Positions 1-9,906 of a stretch of 64,000 nt of DNA are shown in pieces. The stretch spans positions 355,994 through 419,993 of the forward strand of contig KN805371.1 of assembly GCA_000818945.1 (NCBI GenBank), written 5' to 3'. The first letter of the stretch is position 1. The number at the start of each line of letters is the position of its first letter. The notes beneath the pieces are model-generated. The model was not told the DNA's origin. It saw only the letters and a program-made list of their open reading frames with translations, and searched no databases. Position numbers and translations under genes: made by a program. This DNA is from Schizochytrium sp. CCTCC M209059. Lineage: Eukaryota > Sar > Bigyra > Thraustochytrida > Thraustochytriidae.

Positions 1-138
1 CGAGATCTCCAGGAGTTTCTTTTTACCTGCGCGCATTTTTACGGAGCTCTTTGCTCCACTTTACCCCCACCCACCCTCTCTCTTTTTCTTTTTCTTTTTT
101 TGGAACCCGCTGTCGCTCGCGACATATCGGTTGCACGC

Positions 139-1818
139 ATGCGTGTGGAGGTTCCCGTGAACATTTTTGACGCCGCCCCCGTTGGTGAGCCTGCCGCGCC
201 GTTCTTCCACGAGCAAGATTACTACGAGCACGATTTGGAGACTGACGAGGACGAGGCCTGCTTCCCCATGATGCACTATGACGACAAACAGCAGCCCTAT
301 TACTCTGACGTCATGCTCTCTGGCGCACCCAGTGCTGCTGCCCACTCTGACTTTGCTGCCGCAAACCAGTACCACCACCAGCCCTACCAGCAGCAACATC
401 TGCAAGCTCAACCCCAAGCTCACCATGCGCAACCTTTGCCGCCGCACTTTGCGCACGAGCATGGCCTCTATGCCCCTCCTTCCATGCCGACGGTGGCCCC
501 CATGCATCACCAGGTGCACGAGGGAAACATGCATCATCACGACCACTACGAACGGGCTCGGACCCAAGCCCAAGCCCAGGCCCAGACTCATTCGCAGGCG
601 CCTCCACTCCCGCAGCTGCCCTTCATCCCTTCGGCTAACGCTTACCCGTCCCGTGCAGGAGCTGCAGCAGCAGCAAACCCGCCCCACCCGGGTATGGAGG
701 CAGTCCACGATGACTACGTCGACGTGTGGGATGCCATGTCTGCCCCGACGCCGGTCATCAAAGCCAACCGGCCTCTTCCTGGCCATAACAACAGTGTGTA
801 CGCGACCTCGCCCGCCAGCTCGGCCGCTTTCACGCCCAACACTTCCTCCCCGGCATACACAACCGTGGCCCCCAGCACCGACTGTGTACCCCCTCCTCCT
901 CTCGCATACCACCCGGACGGCGCCAAACTTCGCAAGTTTCCCGCTGACCAAGAGGTTGCTGGCCTTTTCATGAACGAGCCTTTTCACGAGGGCATGCCTG
1001 CCCTTCAGGAAAAGAGTCTCCCTACCACGCACATGGATCTCGCTGCCGCCGGTCCTCCTGCGCCCATGGCACCCAAGATGGTCACCGCCTCCCGGGACCG
1101 CGCCACCACTGCCGCCGCTAGCAGCAGCAGCAGCAACAGCAGCAACAGCAAACCCGCCGTCGCAAAGGCCGAGTCCAGGTCCAGAAAGCAAAAGGCCAAT
1201 CCGAACTGGCAGCTCCCCGACATCTCGGCCAAGCGCGTCAAGGTCTCCAGCACCAAATCCTCCTCTAACCTTGAACGCTTTGCCTCTAACGGTTCGGGTG
1301 CCTCTGGCAACTCGGCCGCCAGAGGCGAGCTCAACAAAAAAATCTACTACCGCCGTAGCTGGACGCCCGAGGAGGACGAGCGCCTTCTCCAGCTCGTCAA
1401 GGAGCTTGGGGCCATGCGCTGGGCTCGCATCGCCGAGCACATGCCCAACAAGACGGGCAACCAGTGCTCCCAGCGCTGGCACAAGGCTCTCGACCCCACC
1501 ATTGTCAAGGGCAAGTGGTCCGATGCCGAGGACGACCTCCTCGTCAAGCTCGTCGAGCAAAAGGGGAAAAAGTGGAAGGAGATCTCTTTTTCCATTCCCG
1601 GACGCACTGGCAAGCAGTGCCGTGATCGCTACACGGCGCGCCTAAACCCCAATCTCCGCACTGGAAAGTGGTCCCACGAGGAAGAGCAAATTGCTCTCGA
1701 GGCTCACAAGCGTCTCGGCAACCGCTGGGCAGCCATCCAAAAGCTTCTCCCGCATCGCTCCTGGTACACAATCAAGTGGAAGATCGAGAGCTTTGCAAAG
1801 CAGTCTTCGGCCGAGTAA
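139..1818 (+). CDS. R1R2R3-type Myb transcription factor
   Basis: The 559-residue protein has a long low-complexity N-terminal region rich in His, Gln, Pro and Ala (residues 1-395). Three consecutive SANT/Myb repeats follow at the C-terminus, about residues 403-455, 456-508 and 509-555. Repeat 1 contains SWTPEEDERLLQLV, repeat 2 GKWSDAEDDLLVKLV and repeat 3 GKWSHEEEQIALEA, each with the spaced tryptophans of the fold. Recognition-helix motifs such as QCSQRW and QCRDRY match c-Myb-like DNA-binding domains. The third repeat ends in WYTIKWK where other Mybs usually have an NAIKNHW-like segment. It is probably a nuclear sequence-specific transcription factor. I chose the ATG at 139 because the reading frame upstream has no other ATG. 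Targets cannot be read from the sequence. Confidence 0.9.
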   Translation: MRVEVPVNIFDAAPVGEPAAPFFHEQDYYEHDLETDEDEACFPMMHYDDKQQPYYSDVMLSGAPSAAAHSDFAAANQYHHQPYQQQHLQAQPQAHHAQPLPPHFAHEHGLYAPPSMPTVAPMHHQVHEGNMHHHDHYERARTQAQAQAQTHSQAPPLPQLPFIPSANAYPSRAGAAAAANPPHPGMEAVHDDYVDVWDAMSAPTPVIKANRPLPGHNNSVYATSPASSAAFTPNTSSPAYTTVAPSTDCVPPPPLAYHPDGAKLRKFPADQEVAGLFMNEPFHEGMPALQEKSLPTTHMDLAAAGPPAPMAPKMVTASRDRATTAAASSSSSNSSNSKPAVAKAESRSRKQKANPNWQLPDISAKRVKVSSTKSSSNLERFASNGSGASGNSAARGELNKKIYYRRSWTPEEDERLLQLVKELGAMRWARIAEHMPNKTGNQCSQRWHKALDPTIVKGKWSDAEDDLLVKLVEQKGKKWKEISFSIPGRTGKQCRDRYTARLNPNLRTGKWSHEEEQIALEAHKRLGNRWAAIQKLLPHRSWYTIKWKIESFAKQSSAE

Positions 1819-2644
1819 ATGTTCTCTTGACAGACACACAGCCAGCCAGCCAGCTAGCGAACCTCGGCTCTGAGTCACGAAGATCTCGCATATTCTGCTG
1901 CTTCTTCTTCGGATCTCCCTTTCTCCCTCTGTGTCTTTCTTTCCTTTGTCCATGCCCTTCCCTCTCTCATTTCATCTGCGCCCTCCTCAGCTTTCTCAAC
2001 TTTCCTTCCGAGACTGATGCGATCGCAATTTTTGACAACTATTCAGTCGTGCCTCGACTGTTCTCCCTTTTTTCTTCTCTTTTTTTTTTTTAATAGCTTC
2101 TGCTGGCTGGGCTGCCGCCTTGCCATGCAGCACCACTAAAATTCAAGACATTTGTCATTCCTTTGCAACACTTCGTCTTTTTGGTCAGCGTTCTCTCATT
2201 CGCTCATTCACTCATTCATTCATTCATTCATATTGTCTCTTTCTCCCCATCCATGTGCCAAGTACGAGCTTATCTTATCGACCATTTCTCACAAAACCAT
2301 ACGCCTCACAGAAGCCCTCCTCGCGTTGCTGCTATCCGGCTCGACCCACACACGACCTTCGTCGCGTCTATACGAGATCCCTTGTTTCGTTGTTTGCCAT
2401 GAGGAGATATCGATTTTAAGGCTCGCTCGCGCGCCAGCCCGCCCAAATGCTGGGTCAACCCCAGCCAACCACAATCTCTCTCCCCTTGGACACACGCCAG
2501 CGCGCTCTTGCGCAGACTCGCACAAAGACTCGCGCAGAAGCGACTCGCGCAGAGAAGACTCGCGCAGAGACTGGCGCTTGGGACACACAAGCAGCCAACA
2601 CAAACGCTCCCATTTCGCGAACGCGTGCCTGGCTGTAGTCAGGC
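1819..2644. other. Intergenic: Myb 3' region and TRM1 upstream region
   Basis: No convincing gene. It holds a pyrimidine-rich stretch and a T-run near 2083-2092, an imperfect ATTC tetranucleotide run near 2197-2230, and a short degenerate tandem repeat of GACTCGCGCAGA (about 2515, 2527, 2542, 2557; 12-15 bp spacing) just upstream of TRM1. Confidence 0.6.
2197..2230. repeat. (ATTC)n microsatellite
   Basis: An imperfect tetranucleotide run of ATTC/CATT units, visible directly in the Myb-TRM1 intergenic space. Confidence 0.8.
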
Positions 2645-4825
2645 ATGCAAAGAGCCCTTGTACAGACTTTTGCAACATCGTTCTGTCCAAGACTTGCAGC
2701 AACTTGCCCACCTCGAAGCGCGCGGCACCTTCGAGCGCTGCATCGCCGCGACTTTGCGCGTCTTGCTAGCGGTTCCAAGGAAAAAAGGCTCTCAAAGGCA
2801 ATCATGGCCGACGCAGCTCCCGGACAGGAGGCCAAGGCCACCTCCCCAGCCGAGAACAACGCTGCGCCCGCTCCTGCCGCTGATAATGCTGATGCGAGTG
2901 CCATCAAGGCCGGCAAGGTCCCAGAAGGCTACACCACGGTCACCGAAGGTGCGGCAAGCATCCTCTTCAAGCGAGATGAGGTCTTTTACAACGAAGTCCA
3001 AATCAAGAACCGCGATCTCTCCGTGCTCGTGCTCAACGAGTTCGCCACGCAGCTCGAGCACGAAGCCAACGAACAATCCTCTCGCAGATCGCAAAATCTC
3101 TCGTGGCGCAAACTTCCGCCCACGGAACAGACATGGGGAACCGATTTCGCGCGTGACGCCCCGGCTCTGGTCAACAACAAAGCGGCCCAGCGAGCAACCA
3201 AGGCCAAGGCCGACGCTGACTCGCAAGCGGGTGCAGACACTGCAGCGACCGATGCCAAGGCTACGGAAACCAAAGACGATGCGGAAGCCGTCAAGGACAC
3301 TGCAAAGACCGAGGACCGCGGTTCCCTGACCGGCCTTCGCATCCTCGAGGCCCTTAGTGCCTCCGGACTTCGCAGCATTCGCTACGCCAAGGAAATCTCA
3401 GATGGCGTCGGCGTGGACAAGATTATCGCAAACGACCTTGAGACGCATGCAGTCAATGCCATCCGCCTCAATCTTTCCCTCAACGGCCTCGAAGACGGCG
3501 AACTCGTTACGGCCAACGAGGCTGACGCGAACATGTACATGTACCACCATCGTACTGACGCAAAGTCCAGCACGGAACATACTCGCATTGAAAAGTTCAT
3601 TCCCAAGGCGAGCCGTCCATTCGACGTGGCAAAGGATCCTTTCGACGTCATCGACCTTGACCCCTACGGACCTCCTACGCCCTTTCTCGATGCAAGCGTG
3701 CAGAGCGTGCGCGAGGGTGGTCTCCTCTGTATCACGGCCACTGACCTTCCCACGCTCTGCGGCAAGAGCTTCGAAACGTGCTTTTCGCGTTACAAGGCAC
3801 AGCCTCTGCGCAGCGGCAACTACCCACACGAAATGGCACTCCGCATCCTCCTTGCATGCATCGAAATGACTGCCAATACACATGGCAAAAACATTGTGCC
3901 CCTTCTTTCTGTCCACATGGACTTTTACATTCGCGTCTTTGTCCGCGTCTATAGCAACAAGAACGAGGTCAAACAGGCCCCCACAAAGCTTGGCCTCGTG
4001 CTCCAGTCTCGTGGATGCGACAGCTTTTACATCCAGCCCTTTGCGTCTTCTTACACGTCCAAGTCCGGCAACTCCGAGACCGTGCGGCCCGCGGCGTTCA
4101 AGGCCCCCAATGTGTGCCCCGAGACGGGTGCCGACATGGCCATCGGTGGACCCATCTGGATCAAGCCAATGCACAATGCCGAGTTCGTCAAGAGCCTGCT
4201 CTCCCGGTTCAGCAACCAATATACGCCCAAGTCCGCCTTTGACGCACGCGAACTCGGTGGCGCCTCCCTTGTCCACCCTGTCATCGCGAACGTGGCCGAC
4301 GAACTCATCGACACCCCTCTTCACTACTCTCTCCCGCACCTTTGCAGTAAGCTTCATTGCGAGGTCCCCACCACGGAAGTCTTCCACTCCGCCTTGGCCA
4401 ACGCTGGATACAAGGTTTCCAAGACGCACTCGAGCCCCCAGCATGTCAAGACAAATGCCCCGCCCGAATTTATTTGGGATGTGCTTCGCGTCTGGGTCAA
4501 GGAGCGTAGTCCTGTGAATAGCAAGCATCTTCAAGACCCGGACTCGATTGCGTCCAAGATCCTCGCAAAAGAGCCAACGCACAAGGTCGACCTTTCCATC
4601 AATTCGGAAATCCGGAAGCGCGGCCATCGCGATCGCGCCATCTCTCGCTACAAGGGCAACCCCAAGCCCAACTGGGGACCCAAACCCGCTGCAGCAGGGT
4701 CCAAGTCTCAGCAAACCCATCGCAGGAGGAACCGTGGTGCCAACGATCAGCCCGCAGGTGGCAATTCCTACCCAGCCTCCAAGCGTTCGCGGCCCAATCC
4801 CGAGCCTGACTGGAAGTCGTTTTAA
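2645..4825 (+). CDS. TRM1: tRNA (guanine26-N2)-dimethyltransferase TRM1
   Basis: A 726-residue class I SAM-dependent methyltransferase that dimethylates G26 of tRNAs. The SAM-binding motif (LEALSASGLRSIRYA) lies near residues 230-250. The catalytic DLDPYGPPTPFLD motif of the Trm1 family is near residues 336-350. The C-terminal tail is basic (RRRNRG, KRSRP) and probably carries RNA-binding or nuclear-localisation signals. The first ATG (2645) gives an Arg/Ala/Ser-rich, acid-free leader of about 45 residues that looks like a mitochondrial presequence. A second in-frame ATG at 2804 starts MADAAPGQ. In yeast, TRM1 makes mitochondrial and nuclear forms from alternative starts, and the same arrangement is plausible here. 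A Lys/Ala/Asp/Glu-rich insert sits near residues 175-220. No introns are seen. Confidence 0.95.
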   Translation: MQRALVQTFATSFCPRLAATCPPRSARHLRALHRRDFARLASGSKEKRLSKAIMADAAPGQEAKATSPAENNAAPAPAADNADASAIKAGKVPEGYTTVTEGAASILFKRDEVFYNEVQIKNRDLSVLVLNEFATQLEHEANEQSSRRSQNLSWRKLPPTEQTWGTDFARDAPALVNNKAAQRATKAKADADSQAGADTAATDAKATETKDDAEAVKDTAKTEDRGSLTGLRILEALSASGLRSIRYAKEISDGVGVDKIIANDLETHAVNAIRLNLSLNGLEDGELVTANEADANMYMYHHRTDAKSSTEHTRIEKFIPKASRPFDVAKDPFDVIDLDPYGPPTPFLDASVQSVREGGLLCITATDLPTLCGKSFETCFSRYKAQPLRSGNYPHEMALRILLACIEMTANTHGKNIVPLLSVHMDFYIRVFVRVYSNKNEVKQAPTKLGLVLQSRGCDSFYIQPFASSYTSKSGNSETVRPAAFKAPNVCPETGADMAIGGPIWIKPMHNAEFVKSLLSRFSNQYTPKSAFDARELGGASLVHPVIANVADELIDTPLHYSLPHLCSKLHCEVPTTEVFHSALANAGYKVSKTHSSPQHVKTNAPPEFIWDVLRVWVKERSPVNSKHLQDPDSIASKILAKEPTHKVDLSINSEIRKRGHRDRAISRYKGNPKPNWGPKPAAAGSKSQQTHRRRNRGANDQPAGGNSYPASKRSRPNPEPDWKSF

Positions 4826-5287
4826 TTGTCTCTGTCGCTCTGACAATTCATTTCATCTCATTCCATCCAATCGCCTTCCCTGTGGTCGCCTCGACTTTGC
4901 GTGTTTGTTTGATACATGCAAACCGAAAGTGCCCGTATCTCGCTACTTTCCAAATAACATGATTCTTTTTGCGCTCTTGATGAATGGCACACGTCTCCAT
5001 TGAAGTTGTACCTGCTCTGTGGTTCTCGTTCCAAAGATATTTGGGATCCTCTCTCTGTAGGTCTACGCCCACTCATTTTGTTGCCACAGACACAAACCTC
5101 ACACACACTCTTGAAAAATTTTCCAAGTTCCGTGGTTCGTGGCAATAACTTTCCGGCGACACTTCACCTTCTTTCGGTCTTCTCCAAATAACATAGGCCT
5201 ACTCGTTTCATTCGTTTCTAACATGTAATCAAGCGTTCCTGGCATGCATTCAAGCTATCTTTTTCTTGGTCTTGTTTACAGTACTTT
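4826..5287. other. Intergenic between convergent TRM1 and NOP14
   Basis: The 462 bp between two convergent stop codons presumably holds both 3' UTRs. I see no open frame with coding character and no notable repeat. Confidence 0.6.
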
Positions 5288-6811
5288 TTAGCTGCGTGTC
5301 TGCCGCCTCCGGCCACGCATATCCACATTGCGAGAGCCACCGCCCGTGGCCCCAAACGAGCGCACCGCCTTGTTCATCTCGCCAGCTTGCGTGTTGAGCT
5401 GCTCAAAGTTGCGATGCCGTGCCGCACGCAAAGCCGAGGACTTGGCCTGCTTCTCCATTTCACGCTGCTCCGCAAGAAATTGGGCATCCTTGCGCAGCTC
5501 GCGCGCCACACCCTTGCGTTCGCGATGCGCCTGTCGCTTGAGCTTCTTGAGCTCTGCCCGATCGCGATCCGGATCGTGACCATCCTTGGTCCACTTGTAG
5601 TTCTCATTGTAAAGGGGTCGAATCGACTGAATCGCGCGCGCCTTAACGTCCAGCAAACGCATCGGCTTGCGCGCACGCTGCACGCTCTCAATGCCACGCT
5701 GCACAACCTGCAGAGCAGACTTGCCAGCTGACGAGCTCGCACGTGCCAGAGCGCTCTCGATGCCTTGCAAGAGAACGTCTCCGCTTGGCGAGGAGGCCCC
5801 AACGTCGCCAAGCTGGGACGCCAGAGACAGAAGTGCGACAACAATGGCTTCGCAGTCCACATGAGAAACATCGTGTGTGTCCTCTTCCACATAACGGAGG
5901 GATTGCAGCGAGAGCGTTGCAGACTCGCTCGCTGTGCGAGCTTTGCGTAGCCACGCGAGATGCTTTACGCGCACGCCCATTCGACCAGCGCGCACCAGCT
6001 GCGGGCACACCCGCTTCTTGGCTAAGCTAGCCTCTTCGTCGTCCCCAAGTGCGGCATTCGCGCGCTTAGGAACAAACGTTTGGTTCAAGAGGGCATCCAC
6101 GACGAGAAAGGCCTCTGCCGGAAGACGCTCTGCGCCCTTACAAAAGTCCACCAATACCTGAGCCGTGCATACACACGCGGCCGCGTCCCTTGGGCCTCGT
6201 ACAGGGCACTGCGCCAGGTACTGGCCCAAGAGAAGCTGCGTGGGTGAGACCACCCCATGTCGAAAGTCTGTCACGGGAAAGACAGATTGAACGATACGGA
6301 AGAAGCCAAGATCGCCTGGAGATGGCCAACACCTGCAATCACTTGCGCGGACTCCACCACCAAAGAGAGCGAGCTCCTGCTCCAACTCGTCCTTTTCTTG
6401 TTCCATTGCAGCGCGACCTTTCGAACCCTGTGAAATTGGGCGCGTTCCAAACAAAGGTGGTTCAACCACACACAGCGAGCGCGACGATGTCAGTCTACTG
6501 TTTCCTTCTCATTTTATGCGCACAGACACTGTGGCGACGACACTTCGTTCCCCTCTTCCGTCCCTTCTCTTTCTTGTTTCTTATTCCTTTCCCTTCCTTT
6601 TCTTTGCGTAGGATTTCGGCATGCTATTTGAGTGCGCTAGCTGCTAAAGACCCTCTTCCGAAGAACAGGTTTGGCCAGTCCAATGGGACTGACCTGCAAC
6701 AAGGACCTGGTAAACCGCCGTCGACCCCGAAAGATCGATCGCCTTTTCCAGCTCGTTGGCCCCTGGCAGTAGAGGAGTGAACTGCCTGGGAATTTGACTG
6801 GAGCTGGGACA

Positions 6812-6853
<42 letters not shown>

Positions 6854-8976
6854 CTTCTCAAGTTTTACACTTCCCTTGACCCAATCCTCCGCTAGCACAT
6901 CCGGTTCTGGCTCTTATTCCTTGTGCCAGCGTTCGCCGAATCGTCGACAAATGCACTTACCTTGTGACCTCCGCGCTTGCGTCGAAAGAGAGAGCCCCCC
7001 TTTGTCAAATGCGTGGATTCGCAGCCGTAATCGCCACCGGCTGAAGCACCGAAAGCAGCCGCATTTGCAAGTTGTTTACCGAGTGTCAATTGCATACGAG
7101 AAAGACGATTGCAAAAGATCTGGCCTGCAGATTCCGGAATCTCGTGGCACACCTCGTAAATGCCTGCCAGACAGGCATCGAGAACTTCCTTGTAGGTCTT
7201 GTTACCTTCAATTCCGGCATCCTCGTCATCCTCTTCGCCAAAATCATTTGCCTGTGCGGCATGACGCTCAACAAGCCACACATAATGATCAATGAGAATC
7301 TCGAGAAACATCCTCATCTTGCCGCGGTTTTCGGCCAAAAGGTGGATCGAGTTGGACTTGCGAATCCGAGTCACAACCTCTGCGATCTTGGTTGCACCTT
7401 GGTACTTGTCGAGAAACTCGAGAAAATCTGCGTGCGATTCCGGTGCCGCAATAACAAAAGGAAGCTCTTCCTTGGCCTCAGCAATCAGATCAGCGCGGCG
7501 GTCAATGCTCACGCCCTTGCGTGTACGCTGCTTTGCCTTATTTTTGCTCTCTTCTTCCTTCTTTCGACGTGCCATCTCCTCCAAGAGGTGCCTCTCCAGC
7601 TCATCGTCGGCGTCTTCGTCGTCCTCCTCGTCGTCATCATCTTCCTCGTCGAGTTCATCATCCTCCTCCTCGTCCTCTTCTTCCTTGGCGTCTTCGGCAC
7701 CTTCACCGAAAAAGGCGTCTGCTGAACCCGCGTTGCCCTTCTTCTTGCGCCGCGATTTCTTGCCGCGGCCCTCATCGAGGTCGTCGTCGGCGAGAGACTC
7801 TTCGTCAGAAAATTGACCCTTCATACGGCGTTCCAAAGCTTCTTGCTGTTCCTTCAGCTTTTCAAGCTCTCGCTTAGCCTTTTCCTCTGGTTTAAGTGAG
7901 CGATCCGAAGCTGCTGCGCGCGCCTCAAAAACAAGACCGCGAACCGTCTTGTCGAACTCATCCTCTTCGTCGTCGTCATCGTCGTCATTGCCACCAGCGC
8001 CGTTGCTCTTGGTTTGCTTCTTGCCGTTTTCTGCTGCAGTGTCGCCCTCAGCCGCAACTTCTTGCGTCCCCCCCTCCGCAGCGGCTGCCTTTGCTTGCTT
8101 TGCCTTTTGCAGACGCGCAAGCATGTCATCCATTTCCTTTTGCTGACGCTCCTTACGAGTAGGACGCATGTGAAAAAGCCCATCCTTCATGAGACCCTTG
8201 AAAGCGTCATCGAGTCGCTCGCGCTCCTCTTCGTCTTGCTCCTTTTCCTTTTGCCGGGTGAGTTTAAACATTTTCGCCTTGGCAATAACCTCTTGCATGA
8301 CATCCTTTTTGCTCTTAGATCGATCGTCATTATTCGATGAAGCCTTGATCTGCTCCATGAGCGCATTAGCATCAATTTTTTCGTGAGGATCGTCATCCTC
8401 GTTCTCGTCGAGACCCTCGGCGCGCAGCATGCGCTGGAGTTCCTCCTCCATTTCCATGTCTGCGCCATCACCCTCGGCCAACGACTGACCAAGATGCGTG
8501 AGTTGCATGCGCGCGCGCTTACGAGCCTCAGCGGCGGCGTCTGTGTCACTGAGGTCATACAGCTGGCGCTTCGACCGCAATTTCTTGAAGCGCTCCAAGA
8601 CTTTTTCCTCCTCGGTGAGACTTTCATTTTGCTCGCCAAAGCGTCGATCCTGAAAAGAGTTCGCCTTTTGCATGTCCTTAAACTCTCCCAGAAGAGTACG
8701 TTTGCGCTTCTCGTGCGCCAAACTGCGTGCCAGGGCCACGTTGCGCTTGGCGCCCTTGAGGTTGCGATTGAGCACATTGCGCTTTTGTCTGCGGTTGTCG
8801 CGCTCCTCAAACGGGTTGCTAAGCGCCGCGGCCTTGGCAACCACGGCCTTGCCGGCCTTCTTGCCAAGCGCGGCCTTGCCGCTTTGTCGCATATTGTTTT
8901 TCTTGAGCTGGTTCTTGGCGTTGAAGGCGCCGCTCAGGTCCTTGCGGGCCTTGCCGCCACGCCCTGCGCGTCCCAT
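5288..8976 (-). CDS. NOP14: NOP14 nucleolar protein, SSU processome component
   Basis: NOP14 is needed for 18S rRNA maturation and 40S assembly in the nucleolus. Exon 1 (8976 to 6961, 672 residues) has the basic start, the NPFEERDNRR motif typical of the family, and long acidic and lysine-rich stretches. The C-terminal exon (to 5288) carries SVFPVTDFRHGVVSP, which matches the conserved FPTSDFxHxVVTP block, and ends with basic helices. The best splice model joins a GTAAGT donor after 6961 to the acceptor TTTCACAG before 6427. Both are phase 0, giving a 533-bp intron and about 1051 residues. An alternative small exon around 6694-6781 (reading FTPLLPGANELEK) cannot be excluded. The start ATG at 8976 opens MGRAGRGGKARKDL. 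The gene is divergent from the TM9 gene. Confidence 0.9.
6813..6848. repeat. (CT)n / (GA)n microsatellite in the NOP14 intron
   Basis: A dinucleotide run of about 35 bp. It reads GA on the sense strand of NOP14 and lies inside the predicted intron. Confidence 0.85.
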
Positions 8977-9906
8977 GGTCGCCGCTCCCGCTCTTGCCCT
9001 CGCTGCCGGTCCCTGGCGCGCGAGAGGAAGAGCAACTAGTGCACCGCGACGCGATGCGGATGCGATGCGATGCGATGCGATGTGCCGCCGCGCCTCCGCC
9101 GCCGCCAATGAAGTCTGCTGTCTCTCTCCCTCGCCGTGCAAGCAAGCAAGCAAGCAACCAAGCATGCAAAGCAAGCTCGCTCATCCACCACCCAATCAAT
9201 GGCCGCGGCGCCGTGGAGGGCCACCCACTTCCCGGCGCGTCCCCGCGCACACCTGGTGTGCGTCCTCCGCGCACCCGGTGTGCGCTCCGCCCCAGCAGTT
9301 ACGTACTTTGCGACCGTGAAGGGCGCAAAGACCGGGGTGGAGGAGCCGACCATGTGCAGGCCGCTGCGCGGGGGGGGGCGCGCTGCAAGTCAAGTATCCG
9401 CGGCACAAGAGGCGCAAACCGTGTATATCTCACTTGCGCGGCGCCAGATCTGCCTTTCGACCCGCGGGATGAAAGAGAGGGCGAGCAAGAGCAAGCAAGA
9501 GAGAAAGAAGCAAGCAAGTAAGCAAGGAAGAAGCAAGCAAGGCGGCTGGCTGCATAACTCCTACCCGGCCGCCCGCCTCGCGCCCGCCTGGCCGCCCGGT
9601 CGCCGCGACCCGCGCACGTACGTTTCGCCCTCTTGCCCTCTTGCCCGCGCGCCTGCCCGCGCGCGCGCGCGCGCCCACGCGTCGCGCGAAGCGCGCGCCC
9701 ACGCGTAGGCCGCCGGGCTGGCCTGTAGACGGCGGTTGACTGACACGTCACCTCTTCTGTTCTCTCCTATCCATCGACACAGGGACGATACCGAGCAGCA
9801 GCAGGAGCGGCAGCTCGAGAGCAGCAGCAAGACCAAGACGAAGAGCAGCAGCAGCAGCAGCAGTAGCAGCAGCAGGTTGTTGCGTAAACAAAGGACACGA
9901 AAGAAG
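8977..9906. other. Divergent promoter region NOP14 / TM9 gene, repeat-rich
   Basis: This 930-bp GC-rich spacer holds repeated GATGC units (9052-9085), several AAGC tetranucleotide runs (about 9138-9160 and 9480-9542), a CG-alternating tract (about 9660-9673) and a single CACTTGCG octamer at 9431-9438 pointing toward the TM9 gene. No coding sequence is supported. Confidence 0.6.

Noticed and set aside
61..1560. A 499-codon open frame antisense to the Myb gene
   Set aside because: It is the mirror of the real coding frame, a common effect of GC-rich codon use. Its translation has no domain, and it covers the Myb repeats on the other strand. Similar long mirrors at 3398-4846, 9748-10947 and 20908-21948 were dropped for the same reason.
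6340..6347. CACTTGCG octamer in the NOP14 gene (also 35143, 44595 and 48645)
   Set aside because: These are isolated copies, three within genes and one intergenic but unaccompanied and pointing away from the next gene. One to a few are expected by chance in 64 kb, so they are not counted as promoter elements.
6694..6781. Extra small exon in NOP14 (FTPLLPGANELEK...)
   Set aside because: It reads plausibly and its acceptor is in phase, but a single intron from 6960 to 6428 needs fewer assumptions and keeps the conserved tryptophan-proline block before GDLGFF. RNA data could overturn this.
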